Source: Hyphomicrobiales bacterium
GTDB taxonomy: Bacteria > Pseudomonadota > Alphaproteobacteria > Rhodospirillales > JACKKN01
DNA length: 64,000 bases
NCBI GenBank assembly: GCA_024236415.1
Contig: JACKKN010000004.1
Coordinates: forward strand, 215,001 to 279,000
Reading direction: 5' to 3'
The notes under the pieces were generated by a model. The model was given only the letters and a program-made list of their open reading frames with translations, was not told the origin of the DNA and ran no database searches. This document shows positions 1-7,551 of this stretch, in pieces. The translations under genes and the position numbers were made by a program. Positions within the stretch are counted from its first letter, which is position 1, and each line of letters opens with the position of its first letter.

Positions 1-519
1 CATCAGGCAGGCCGGACCGCAGGTGAATTCCAGGGTCTGGGCATAGTAGGGGACCGAGGCCAGCTCGGCCGGCAGGTGGGCGACCAGCTTCTTTTCAAGG
101 CGGGTCGCGTCCACGCTGTCTTCGTAATAGCCGGGATAGGTCGCGAACCGGCGGTAGCCGGCGCGCTCGTAGAAGCCGATGGCGCGGTCGTTGTCGACCC
201 GCACCTCGAGCCGCATGGCGACCGCGCCATGGTTCCGCGCCGCGCCTTCCGACCGTTCCAGCAGCGCCCGGGCGATGCCCCGCCGCTGGTGCCCGGGGTC
301 GACGGCGAAGGAATAGAGCCGCGCCAGCGACGTGTTGCGGTGGTACAGCACCAGGCTGTACCCGGTGATCCCGCCGTCGGCGTCGTCCACCAGCAGCGAC
401 GCGTTGCCCCGGGTCAGCAGGTGGCGGAAGCTGCGCCGCGACAGGCGGTCGGTTTCGAAGCACCGGCGCTCCAGGGTGACCAGGGCCGGCACGTCGGCGG
501 CGGTGGCGTCGCGGATCAT
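1..519 (-). CDS. GNAT acetyltransferase fused to C39-peptidase-like domain (C-terminus beyond window)
   Basis: The first 173 residues are visible and the gene runs off the left edge. Residues 1-150 form a GNAT N-acetyltransferase fold with the acetyl-CoA loop QRRGIA at 78-83 and the typical late segment DNDRAIGFYERAGY. Near residues 159-173 a second domain begins with YYAQTLEFTCGPACLM, the N-terminal Gln/Cys signature of C39-like cysteine peptidases. GNAT/C39-like fusions are known by architecture, but I know of no assigned substrate. The start codon lies 10 bp after the stop of homospermidine synthase, so it is probably the last gene of the polyamine operon. It could acetylate a polyamine or peptide; this is inferred from context only. 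Confidence 0.8.
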   Translation of the reverse strand, partial: MIRDATAADVPALVTLERRCFETDRLSRRSFRHLLTRGNASLLVDDADGGITGYSLVLYHRNTSLARLYSFAVDPGHQRRGIARALLERSEGAARNHGAVAMRLEVRVDNDRAIGFYERAGYRRFATYPGYYEDSVDATRLEKKLVAHLPAELASVPYYAQTLEFTCGPACLM

Positions 520-529
520 CGCCGTCCCG

Positions 530-1963
530 TCAGGCGACGCGGACATTCTTGAATTGCCATGGATCGTCCGTGTCCAGGTCCTCGGGGAACATGATCCCGC
601 GGCCGTGCAGCGGCGTCCAATCGGTGTAGGCCCCGACCACCGGGCCCAGGTAGGGGCGGCAGATCTCCAGCACGCGGCGGAAATCGACGTCGTCGGGCTC
701 GACCACGCCGGCCATGGGGTTCTCCATGGCCCACACCATGCCGGCCAGCACCGTGGCCGTCACCTGCAGGCTGGTGGCGTTGTTGTGGGGCACCAGCGCC
801 CGCGCCTCGTCGATGGAAAGCTGCGACCCGTACCAGTACGCCCCCCGGGCGTGCCCCATCAGCAGGACCCCCAGTTCGTCGATGCCGGCGGTGATCTCGT
901 CCATCATCAGGCGCTGCCGGTCCTGCGGGTCCCAGTTCTTGCCCGCCAGTTCGTGCAGCGACAGCACCGCGTCGTCGCAGGGGTGGTAGGCGTAGTGGAC
1001 CGTGGGGCGGTAAAGCGGGGCGCCGCCGTCGGTCACCGTCAGGTAGTCGGAAATGGAGATCGATTCGCCGTGGGTGATCAGGAAGCCGTGGAACGGCCCC
1101 TCGATCGGCGTCCAGCTGCGGACCCGGACGCTGGCCCCCGGCCGGTCGAGGAAGATCGCCGACCCGCGGCCGAAGTCGTGGCGGTTGCCGTCGCCCGGGA
1201 AGTGCCGCTCGTGGGTCCCCCACCCCAGTTCGCAGGGCTGGCACCCCTCGCCGACGAAGCCGTCGATGGACCAGGTGTTGACGAACTCGCCGACCTCCTT
1301 GGGGCGGTGCTGGGCCACCTGGGTGTCGCGCTCGGCGATGTGGATGGCCTTGACCGACAGCCGCTGGGCCAGGGCGGCCCAGCCGGCCCGGTCCGCCGGC
1401 ACGGCGGCGTCGACCCCGTCCGCCGGCACGGCGGCGTCGGCACCGGTATCGCGCGCGATGTCGACCAGCGCCTGCTTGACGAAGTGGGACACCAGCCCGG
1501 GGTTGGCACCGTGGGTGATTACCGCCGTGGGCGACGGCTCGGGCACGCGCAGGGCCAGGGCCGCCTCGCGCAGGGCGTAGTTGGTGCGCCGCGACGGCGG
1601 CGTCGCCGGGTCGGTGTAGCCGCCGGGCCAGGGCTCGATGCAGGTGTCCAGGTACAGGGCGCCCCGCGCCCGGCACAGGGCGATCAGGTCCACCGACGAA
1701 ACCTCGACCGACAGGTTGAGCAGGAAGTCGCCGGCGCCCAGGCGGGGCTCCAGCACGGCGCGGTAGTTGTCGGGGGTCAGCGGCTGGCGCACGAACGCCA
1801 CATCATAGGCCTCGGCGATGTCCCGGCCCCGGTCGTCGGCGCTGACGACGGTGATCCGGGCCGGCTCCAGGTCGATGTGGCGCCGGATCAGGGGCAGGAC
1901 TCCCTGGCCGATGCTGCCGAAACCGAGGATGACCAAATGGCCGTCGAAACGGATGTGTTTCAT
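530..1963 (-). CDS. hss: homospermidine synthase
   Basis: This 477-residue protein should make homospermidine from two putrescines (or putrescine plus spermidine) with NAD+ as a prosthetic redox carrier, in the cytoplasm. An N-terminal Rossmann motif VILGFGSIGQG lies at 11-21, followed by family-typical segments such as SVEVSSVDLIALCRARGALYLDTCIEPW and THGANPGLVSHFVKQAL. I chose the ATG giving MKHIRFDGH rather than an upstream in-frame ATG because the family begins just before the nucleotide-binding strand. The gene sits 25 bp after the arginine decarboxylase. An odd duplicated nonapeptide (DAAVPADGV/DAAVPADRA) occurs at 176-193. Confidence 0.95.
   Translation of the reverse strand: MKHIRFDGHLVILGFGSIGQGVLPLIRRHIDLEPARITVVSADDRGRDIAEAYDVAFVRQPLTPDNYRAVLEPRLGAGDFLLNLSVEVSSVDLIALCRARGALYLDTCIEPWPGGYTDPATPPSRRTNYALREAALALRVPEPSPTAVITHGANPGLVSHFVKQALVDIARDTGADAAVPADGVDAAVPADRAGWAALAQRLSVKAIHIAERDTQVAQHRPKEVGEFVNTWSIDGFVGEGCQPCELGWGTHERHFPGDGNRHDFGRGSAIFLDRPGASVRVRSWTPIEGPFHGFLITHGESISISDYLTVTDGGAPLYRPTVHYAYHPCDDAVLSLHELAGKNWDPQDRQRLMMDEITAGIDELGVLLMGHARGAYWYGSQLSIDEARALVPHNNATSLQVTATVLAGMVWAMENPMAGVVEPDDVDFRRVLEICRPYLGPVVGAYTDWTPLHGRGIMFPEDLDTDDPWQFKNVRVA
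1385..1438 (-). repeat. 27-bp in-frame tandem duplication inside hss
   Basis: Two 27-bp units lie head to tail and share 21 identical consecutive bases. They encode DAAVPADGV and DAAVPADRA at residues 176-193 of homospermidine synthase. The reading frame is preserved, so the gene is not broken. This looks like a recent slippage duplication, probably in a surface loop. Confidence 0.9.
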
Positions 1964-1988
1964 GAACGCGGGCACTCTACTGGCGGTG

Positions 1989-2531
1989 TTACGGCAACAG
2001 GACGGCGGCGGCCAGGGCGCAGGTCCACCGCCCGTCCGGGTCACCGTCGGTGGCGGCGGTGATCGACGAACTCTCTATAATCAATTGGCTGTGGACGTAA
2101 AGCTGCTTTCGCTCGTCCCAGGCCGAATCCGGGTTGAAACTGATGCCCAGGGTCGAGGCCAGCATGGTGGCCGCCAGGTCTTCGGCCCGGTCGCCGCTGT
2201 CCCGTTCCGTCAGGCCATGGCCGTGGTGTTCCGAGATGTAGCCGTACCGGGCGGAGTCCGTCGGCCGGGCGATGCCGATGCTGGCGGCGATCCGGCGGCC
2301 CGGCTCGTCGGTTTCCGCCCGCGCCATGACGCAATAGGTGATCTCGCCGGGGCTCAGCGACCGGGTTCCCTCGTCGCGCGGGACCACGGCGCAGTTGGGC
2401 GGCAGCACCGAGGACACGAAGACCAGGTTCTGCCGCTCGATGCCGGCGTCGCGCAGGGCGAACTCGAAGGCCGCCAACTGGTGGCGGTGGCGGCCGATGC
2501 CGCGGGTGAGGAAGATCCGGGTCGGGGTCAT
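1989..2531 (-). CDS. pyruvoyl-dependent arginine decarboxylase
   Basis: At 180 residues this matches the PvlArgDC family, which decarboxylates arginine to agmatine with a self-generated pyruvoyl group instead of PLP. The cleavage-site motif VSSVLPPNC is at 39-47, with the Ser40-Ser41 bond corresponding to the known autocleavage site. The downstream Glu-rich segment YISEHHGHG and the C-terminal LYVHSQLIIESSS are also typical of the family. The start has a good ribosome-binding site (CAGGAGG). It is flanked by agmatinase upstream and homospermidine synthase downstream, which fits a linear pathway from arginine. This family is best known from archaea and chlamydiae, so its use here is notable. 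Confidence 0.9.
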   Translation of the reverse strand: MTPTRIFLTRGIGRHRHQLAAFEFALRDAGIERQNLVFVSSVLPPNCAVVPRDEGTRSLSPGEITYCVMARAETDEPGRRIAASIGIARPTDSARYGYISEHHGHGLTERDSGDRAEDLAATMLASTLGISFNPDSAWDERKQLYVHSQLIIESSSITAATDGDPDGRWTCALAAAVLLP

Positions 2532-2558
2532 GTCGGTGGCCTCCTGTTCCGCCCGCCG

Positions 2559-3449
2559 TCAGGCATGCAGGCCGAGGTACTGCCAGACCAGGCTGGCCCC
2601 GGCCAGGGCCGTGATCTCGGCGGTGTCAAAGGCGGGGCAGACCTCGACCAGGTCCATGCCGACGAAGTCGATCCCCTGCAACCGCGCCAGGATGCCCATG
2701 GCCTGCCAGGTGAACAGGCCGCCGACCTCGGGCGTGCCCGTGCCGGGCGCCTGGGACGGGTCGAGGGCGTCGATGTCGAAGGAGAGATAGGCGGGGCCGG
2801 CGCCGACCGTGTCCCGCACCGCCGCCGCCACCAGGTCCGGCGTCGACAGGTGGACGTCCTCGGCCGTGACCACGCGCGCGCCGCGCCCGACGATCCACTG
2901 GTGGACGTCGCGCGGCACCGGCGAGCGGATGCCGATCTGGACCAGGCGGCGCGGATCGACGAGCCCTTCCTCGACGGCGTGGCGGAACACGGACCCGTGG
3001 TTGGGCGCGGCGCCCGGCGCGTCGGGCCAGGTATCCACGTGGGCATCGAAGTGGACCAGGCCCAGCGGTTCCCCGTGCCGCCGGGCGGCGGCCCGCAGCA
3101 GGGCCAGGGTGATGGTGTGGTCGCCGCCCAGGGCGATCAGGTGGCGGAACACCGCCGCCTGCTCGCCGATGCGGGCCAGAGAACCGGGCACGTCGCCGGG
3201 CACGATCTCCAGGTCGCCGACGTCGGCCAGGTCGAGGCGGAAGACGTCCTTCCATCCGCGCGGGTTCTGGCCGTCGACCAGCATCCGGCTGGCGGCACGG
3301 ATCGCCCGGGGGCCGTCGCGGGCGCCCGCGCGCCCGGTCGTGCCCAGGTCGAACGGAACGCCGGCAATGCAAAACGCGGCACTGCATTCTTGCCGGGTGA
3401 TGCCGAGAAAGGATGGAGGAATCGCAAAAGTCGGCGGCATGCCGCGCAT
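2559..3449 (-). CDS. speB: agmatinase (ureohydrolase family)
   Basis: This 296-residue ureohydrolase should hydrolyse agmatine to putrescine and urea using two Mn2+ ions. The metal ligands are visible: GGDH with His111, HFDAHVD with Asp135, His137 and Asp139, and SFDIDALDPS with Asp225 and Asp227. The context (pyruvoyl arginine decarboxylase 27 bp downstream, then homospermidine synthase) favours agmatinase over arginase or guanidinobutyrase. It is the first gene of the operon. A second possible ATG lies three codons in, at 3440. A -10-like TATACT is just upstream, implying a very short leader. Confidence 0.9.
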   Translation of the reverse strand: MRGMPPTFAIPPSFLGITRQECSAAFCIAGVPFDLGTTGRAGARDGPRAIRAASRMLVDGQNPRGWKDVFRLDLADVGDLEIVPGDVPGSLARIGEQAAVFRHLIALGGDHTITLALLRAAARRHGEPLGLVHFDAHVDTWPDAPGAAPNHGSVFRHAVEEGLVDPRRLVQIGIRSPVPRDVHQWIVGRGARVVTAEDVHLSTPDLVAAAVRDTVGAGPAYLSFDIDALDPSQAPGTGTPEVGGLFTWQAMGILARLQGIDFVGMDLVEVCPAFDTAEITALAGASLVWQYLGLHA

Positions 3450-3468
3450 CCCGGTTTCTGTGCGATCA

Positions 3469-3474
3469 AGTATA
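3469..3474 (-). promoter_or_regulatory. possible -10 element for the polyamine operon
   Basis: The minus strand reads TATACT about 20 bp upstream of the agmatinase start. No clear -35 is visible, and the predicted leader would be only about a dozen bases. This is a weak call. Confidence 0.3.
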
Positions 3475-3514
3475 GGACAGCGCGCGCGGCGATGCAGCGG
3501 GAATCGGCCGCGGC

Positions 3515-3566
3515 GGCCCCGCCGCGGGGCAAGCGGCCGCGGCCCCGCCGCGGGGCAAGCGGCCGC
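3515..3566. repeat. two perfect 26-bp GC-only tandem units
   Basis: Two identical 26-bp units lie head to tail between the agmatinase promoter and the stop of the last dpp gene. Each contains the self-complementary core CCCCGCCGCGGGG. They can fold as small hairpins and may end transcription arriving from the dpp operon. Confidence 0.75.
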
Positions 3567-3578
3567 GGACCGGACCGG

Positions 3579-4532
3579 TCAGTCGGCGAACAGGTGGCAG
3601 CGCACCCGCCGGCCGTCGGCCAGGGCCACCGGCGGCGGCGCGACCTTGTCGCACCGGCCGGCCATGGCCTCGGCGCAGCGGGTGTGGAAGCTGCATCCCG
3701 TCGGCATGTTCACCGGGCTGGGCACGTCGCCGATGACCACGTCGGTGCGCCGCGACTGCCCGGCCTCGGGCAGGGGCACGGCCTCGAGCAGGACCTTGGT
3801 GTAGGGGTGCCGGGGCGCCGAGAACACCTGCTCGGTGGCGCCTTCCTCGACGATCTGGCCCAGGTACATGACCGCGGTGCGGTTGCAGATGTAGCGGATC
3901 ACCGCCAGGTTGTGGGAGATGAACAGGTAGGTCAGGTTCTGTTCACGCTGCAGCTTCTTGAGGAACTCCAGGATCTGCGCCTGCACCGACACGTCCAGGG
4001 CCGAGGTCGGCTCGTCCAGGACCAGCAGCTCGGGCTGCAGGGCGAGGGCGCGGGCGATGCACACGCGCTGCTTCTGGCCGCCCGACAGCTCGTGGGGATA
4101 GCGGTACAGGAACTGACTCTGCAGGCCGACGATCTCCAGCAGGTCGGTGACGCGCCGGCGCAGTTCGACCCCGCGCACCTTGGTGTGCAGGACCAGGGGC
4201 TCGGCCACCGAGCGCAGGATCGGCATGCGCGGGTTCAGGGCCGAATGCGGGTCCTGGAACACGATCTGGGCCTGGCGGCGCAGCATCTCCTCCTCGGTGC
4301 GGCCGGCGTTGACCACGCTCATGCCCTTCAGGCGGATGTCGCCGCCGGTGACCTTGTTCAGGCGCAGGATGGCGCGGCCGATGGTCGACTTGCCCGACCC
4401 GGACTCGCCCACCAGGCCCAGGGAATCGCCGGTGGCGATGGACAGGCTGACCCCGTTCACGGCCTTCACGGTGGCCTTCTGCCACTTCTCGCGGATGGGG
4501 AAGTGGACCTTCAGGTCCTCGATCTCAAGCAT
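3579..4532 (-). CDS. dppF: peptide ABC transporter ATPase (DppF/OppF type)
   Basis: This 317-residue ATPase energises the peptide importer encoded upstream. It has Walker A GESGSGKST, ABC signature LSGGQKQRV and Walker B LLVLDEPTSALD, plus the C-terminal oligopeptide/dipeptide extension with the Cys-containing segment GCSFHTRCAEAM. The start MLEIEDLKVHF is chosen because the family begins there. It overlaps the stop of the partner ATPase by 8 bp, implying coupled translation. It is the last gene of a dppABCDF operon. Confidence 0.93.
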   Translation of the reverse strand: MLEIEDLKVHFPIREKWQKATVKAVNGVSLSIATGDSLGLVGESGSGKSTIGRAILRLNKVTGGDIRLKGMSVVNAGRTEEEMLRRQAQIVFQDPHSALNPRMPILRSVAEPLVLHTKVRGVELRRRVTDLLEIVGLQSQFLYRYPHELSGGQKQRVCIARALALQPELLVLDEPTSALDVSVQAQILEFLKKLQREQNLTYLFISHNLAVIRYICNRTAVMYLGQIVEEGATEQVFSAPRHPYTKVLLEAVPLPEAGQSRRTDVVIGDVPSPVNMPTGCSFHTRCAEAMAGRCDKVAPPPVALADGRRVRCHLFAD

Positions 4533-5550
4533 CGGCGGCCTCCGCCGGCAGGTCTTCGTCGGCGCGGATGCAGGCCACCAGGTGGTTGCCCGACAGGTGC
4601 CGCTTCTCGGGCACCGCCGTGGTGCAGGCCGGCACCGCAAGCGGGCAGCGCGCCGCGAAGCGGCAGCCGCGCGGCGGATCGTACAGGTTGGGCAGGGTGC
4701 CGGGGATGCCCGAGAGGCTGGTGGGCGGCCGCCCCGGATGGGGGATCGAGGCCAGCAGGCCGCGGGTGTAGGGGTGGCGCGGGTCGTTGAAAAGCTGGTC
4801 CACCGGCGCGTCCTCGACCACGTGCCCGGCGTACATGACGATCACCCGGTCGCAGACCTTGGCCACCACGCCCAGGTCGTGGGAGATCATGAGCACCGAC
4901 AGGTTGAGGTCGTCGATCAGCTCGGCGATCAGGTCCAGGATCTGCGCCTGGATGGTCACGTCCAGGGCCGTCGTCGGCTCGTCGGCGATCAGCAGCCGCG
5001 GCGCGCCCGACAGCGACATGGCGATCAGCACCCGCTGGCGCATGCCGCCCGACAGCTCGTGGGGGTAGGAGGTAAACTGGCGTTCGGGGTTGGGCAGGTG
5101 GACCTTGGCCAGCATCTGGATAGCGTGGCGTTTGGCCGCCGCCTTGTTCATGCGCTCGCCGCCCGGCTTGGCCCGCTGGTGGGCGAGGATGGCGTCGACC
5201 AGCTGCTCGCCGACCGTGAACACCGGATTCAGGTAGGTCATGGGGTCCTGGAAGATCATGGCGATCTCGGTCCCGCGCAGGCGGCGGAAGTCGCGCTCGC
5301 TGGCCTTCAGCAGGTCCTGGCCCCGGTACAGGATCTCGCCCGACAGGACCCGCGCCGGCGGGCTGGGCAGCAGGCCCAGGATGCTCTTGGCGGTGATCGA
5401 CTTGCCGCACCCGGTCTCGCCGACGATGCCCAGCGACTCGCCCGGGTTGAGGTCGAAGCCGACTCCGTCCAGGGCCTGGTAGATGCCGTCGAAGGTGTCG
5501 AACACCAGGCGGTAGTCGCGCATGGACAGGATGGGTTCGGGCGCGCTCAT
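4525..5550 (-). CDS. dppD: peptide ABC transporter ATPase (DppD/OppD type)
   Basis: This 341-residue ATPase is the second nucleotide-binding subunit of the Dpp-like importer. It has Walker A GETGCGKS, signature LSGGMRQRV, Walker B LLIADEPTTALD, and the C-terminal domain with GCRFAARCPLAVPAC. Such C-terminal cysteines bind a [4Fe-4S] cluster in some DppD/OppD proteins. The start MSAPEPILSM overlaps the permease stop by 4 bp (ATGA). It lies between dppC and dppF. Confidence 0.93.
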   Translation of the reverse strand: MSAPEPILSMRDYRLVFDTFDGIYQALDGVGFDLNPGESLGIVGETGCGKSITAKSILGLLPSPPARVLSGEILYRGQDLLKASERDFRRLRGTEIAMIFQDPMTYLNPVFTVGEQLVDAILAHQRAKPGGERMNKAAAKRHAIQMLAKVHLPNPERQFTSYPHELSGGMRQRVLIAMSLSGAPRLLIADEPTTALDVTIQAQILDLIAELIDDLNLSVLMISHDLGVVAKVCDRVIVMYAGHVVEDAPVDQLFNDPRHPYTRGLLASIPHPGRPPTSLSGIPGTLPNLYDPPRGCRFAARCPLAVPACTTAVPEKRHLSGNHLVACIRADEDLPAEAADA

Positions 5551-6467
5551 TCCCGGTGCCTCGGGTCCAGGATGTCGCGCAGGCCGTCGCCCATCAGGTT
5601 GAAGCCCAGCACGGTGAGGAAGATGAACAGCCCGGGGAAGAAGGAGTACCACCACCAGTCGGGCAGGTAGTTGCGGCCGACGCTGATCATGGCGCCCCAT
5701 TCGGGATAGGGCGGCTGCGCGCCCAGGCCCAGGAAGCCCAGGCTGGCGGCGCCCAGGATGGCCATGCCCATGTCCATGCTGGCCTTGACCACGATCGGCG
5801 AGGCGCAGTTGGGCAGGATGTGCACGAACACGATGCGCATCTTGCCCGCGCCCATGGACCGCGCGGCGTCGACGTAGATGGAATTCTTCAGCGACAAGGT
5901 CTTGGCCTGCACCAGGCGCACGTAGCCCGGCCACCACACCAGCGACAGGGCCAGCATGGCGTTCAGGATGCCGGGCCCGAGGGCGCCGACGATGGCGATG
6001 GCCAGGATCAGCCCGGGCACGGCCAGGAACACGTCGGTGAAGCGCATGATGGCCTCGCCGGTCCAGCCGCCGACGAAGCCGGCGATCATGCCCAGCGGCA
6101 CGCCGATCAGCATGGCGATGCCGGTGATGATCAGGCCGATCTGCAGCGACACCCGCGTCCCCACGATGACCCGGGTGAACACGTCGTTGCCGACCTCGTC
6201 GGTGCCGAACCAGTGCACGGCGTCGGGCGGCTGCAGCTTGATGTCCAGGTGCACGGAACCGGCGGCGTCCTCGGGGAAGGGCACGATCCACGGCCCCAGG
6301 GCCGCGGTCAGCAGGAACAGGGTGACGATCCCCAGGCCCAGCATGGCCGAGCCGTTGCGGGCGAAGGTGCGCACGTACAGACGCGCCTGGCGGATCGAGC
6401 TCTGGTTCCGCTCGCGCCAGGTGGGCTCGCGCGCCGGGGTCACGGTTTCGGCGGCGGCGTCGGTCAT
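5547..6467 (-). CDS. dppC: peptide ABC transporter permease (DppC type)
   Basis: This 306-residue inner-membrane permease belongs to the binding-protein-dependent transport family. It has an N-terminal cytoplasmic segment, a first membrane helix near residue 40, a periplasmic loop, then five further helices. The EAA-type coupling loop reads AARSMGAGKMRIVFVHILPN. The start MTDAAAETV overlaps the stop of dppB (TGATG), so the permeases are translationally coupled. The C-terminus GDGLRDILDPR is family-typical. Confidence 0.93.
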   Translation of the reverse strand: MTDAAAETVTPAREPTWRERNQSSIRQARLYVRTFARNGSAMLGLGIVTLFLLTAALGPWIVPFPEDAAGSVHLDIKLQPPDAVHWFGTDEVGNDVFTRVIVGTRVSLQIGLIITGIAMLIGVPLGMIAGFVGGWTGEAIMRFTDVFLAVPGLILAIAIVGALGPGILNAMLALSLVWWPGYVRLVQAKTLSLKNSIYVDAARSMGAGKMRIVFVHILPNCASPIVVKASMDMGMAILGAASLGFLGLGAQPPYPEWGAMISVGRNYLPDWWWYSFFPGLFIFLTVLGFNLMGDGLRDILDPRHRE

Positions 6468-7477
6468 CACGTGGTCCCCCGCACCCGGGGGTCGAGCCAC
6501 CCGTAGACGATGTCGATGACGAAGTTGGCGACCATGAAGCAGAACCCCAGCAGCACGGTGACCGCCATGATCGGCTCGAAGTCCGATGACACGGCGGTCT
6601 GCACGGCATAGAGCCCGACCCCGGGCCAGTCGAACACGGTCTCCACCAGCACCGTGCCGCCCAGCATCCAGCCGAAGCGCAGGCCGATCATGGCCAGGGT
6701 CGGCAGCATGGCGTTCTTGAGGGCGTACAGGCCGACGATGCGCAGGGGCGAGATGCCCTGGGCCCGGGCGTTGGTGATGTAGTCCTGGTTCAGGGTCTCC
6801 AGCATCTCGGCCCGGTTGACCCGGATGATCGAGGCCAGGGCCGGGAAGCACAGGGACAGGGCTGGCAGGACCAGGTGGCGCAGGGCCTCGAGCGTCACGT
6901 CGAACTGGCCGCGCAGGATGGAATCGACGGTGTACAGGTGGGTGATGGGGGCCGGCGGGTCGGTCATCATGTCGAGCTGGCCGCCCAGCGGGAACCACCC
7001 CAGTTGCAGGGCGAAGAAAAGCTGCAGCATCAGGCCCAGCCAGAACATGGGCACGCCCACGCCGGAAACGCTGAACACGCGGGTCACGTGGTCGATCCAG
7101 GTGTTCTGCTTGACCGCGGACAGGACGCCCAGGGGCACCCCGAGGAGGATGGCGAACAGGATCGACGCCAGGACCAGTTCGAACGTGGCGGGAAAGAACC
7201 GCACCAGGTCGTCCACCACCTCGCGCCCGGTATGGATGGAATTGCCGAAATCCCCTTGCAGCACGCCGCCCACGTAGATCAGGAACTGCTGCGGCAGGGG
7301 CTTGTCCAGGCCGTGTTCCTTGCGGATGGTCTCGATCATCTCGGCGCTGGCATCGGGCCCGGCGGCCAGGGCCGCGGGGTCGCCGGGGGCCACGTGCGAG
7401 ATCACGAAGGTGATGATCAGCAGCGCGAACAACATGCCCACCATGAACAGGCTTCGCCGTAGCAGGAAAAGCAGCAC
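6467..7477 (-). CDS. dppB: peptide ABC transporter permease (DppB type)
   Basis: This 336-residue partner permease opens with the family-typical helix MLLFLLRRSLFMVGMLFALLIITFVISHVAPGDP. It has further helices and the coupling loop RAQGISPLRIVGLYALKNAMLP. It forms the membrane channel with DppC. It lies 74 bp downstream of the binding-protein gene, across a strong hairpin that may hold its expression below that of the binding protein. Confidence 0.93.
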   Translation of the reverse strand: MLLFLLRRSLFMVGMLFALLIITFVISHVAPGDPAALAAGPDASAEMIETIRKEHGLDKPLPQQFLIYVGGVLQGDFGNSIHTGREVVDDLVRFFPATFELVLASILFAILLGVPLGVLSAVKQNTWIDHVTRVFSVSGVGVPMFWLGLMLQLFFALQLGWFPLGGQLDMMTDPPAPITHLYTVDSILRGQFDVTLEALRHLVLPALSLCFPALASIIRVNRAEMLETLNQDYITNARAQGISPLRIVGLYALKNAMLPTLAMIGLRFGWMLGGTVLVETVFDWPGVGLYAVQTAVSSDFEPIMAVTVLLGFCFMVANFVIDIVYGWLDPRVRGTT

Positions 7478-7510
7478 GTCGGACCTCGGTCGCTCGCCAG
7501 GAGGGATGGG

Positions 7511-7538
7511 GGCCGGCGGCCGCGGCGGGCCGCCGGCC
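7511..7538 (-). other. 11-bp hairpin between dppA and dppB
   Basis: Perfect arms GGCCGGCGGCC and GGCCGCCGGCC surround a 6-base loop. It lies just after the dppA stop and has no U-tract. Such intercistronic stems often protect the mRNA of abundant binding proteins from 3' decay; that role is inferred. Confidence 0.6.
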
Positions 7539-7551
7539 GGTCACCGGTGGA

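Noticed and set aside
1385..1438. Frameshift or pseudogene in hss
   Set aside because: The duplication keeps the frame, and conserved family segments occur on both sides.
332..4790. Long plus-strand open frames across the hss-speB-dpp region
   Set aside because: They are antisense shadows produced by high GC; they give low-complexity Arg/Gly/Ala/Pro-rich or His/Val/Gly-rich translations and overlap clear family genes.
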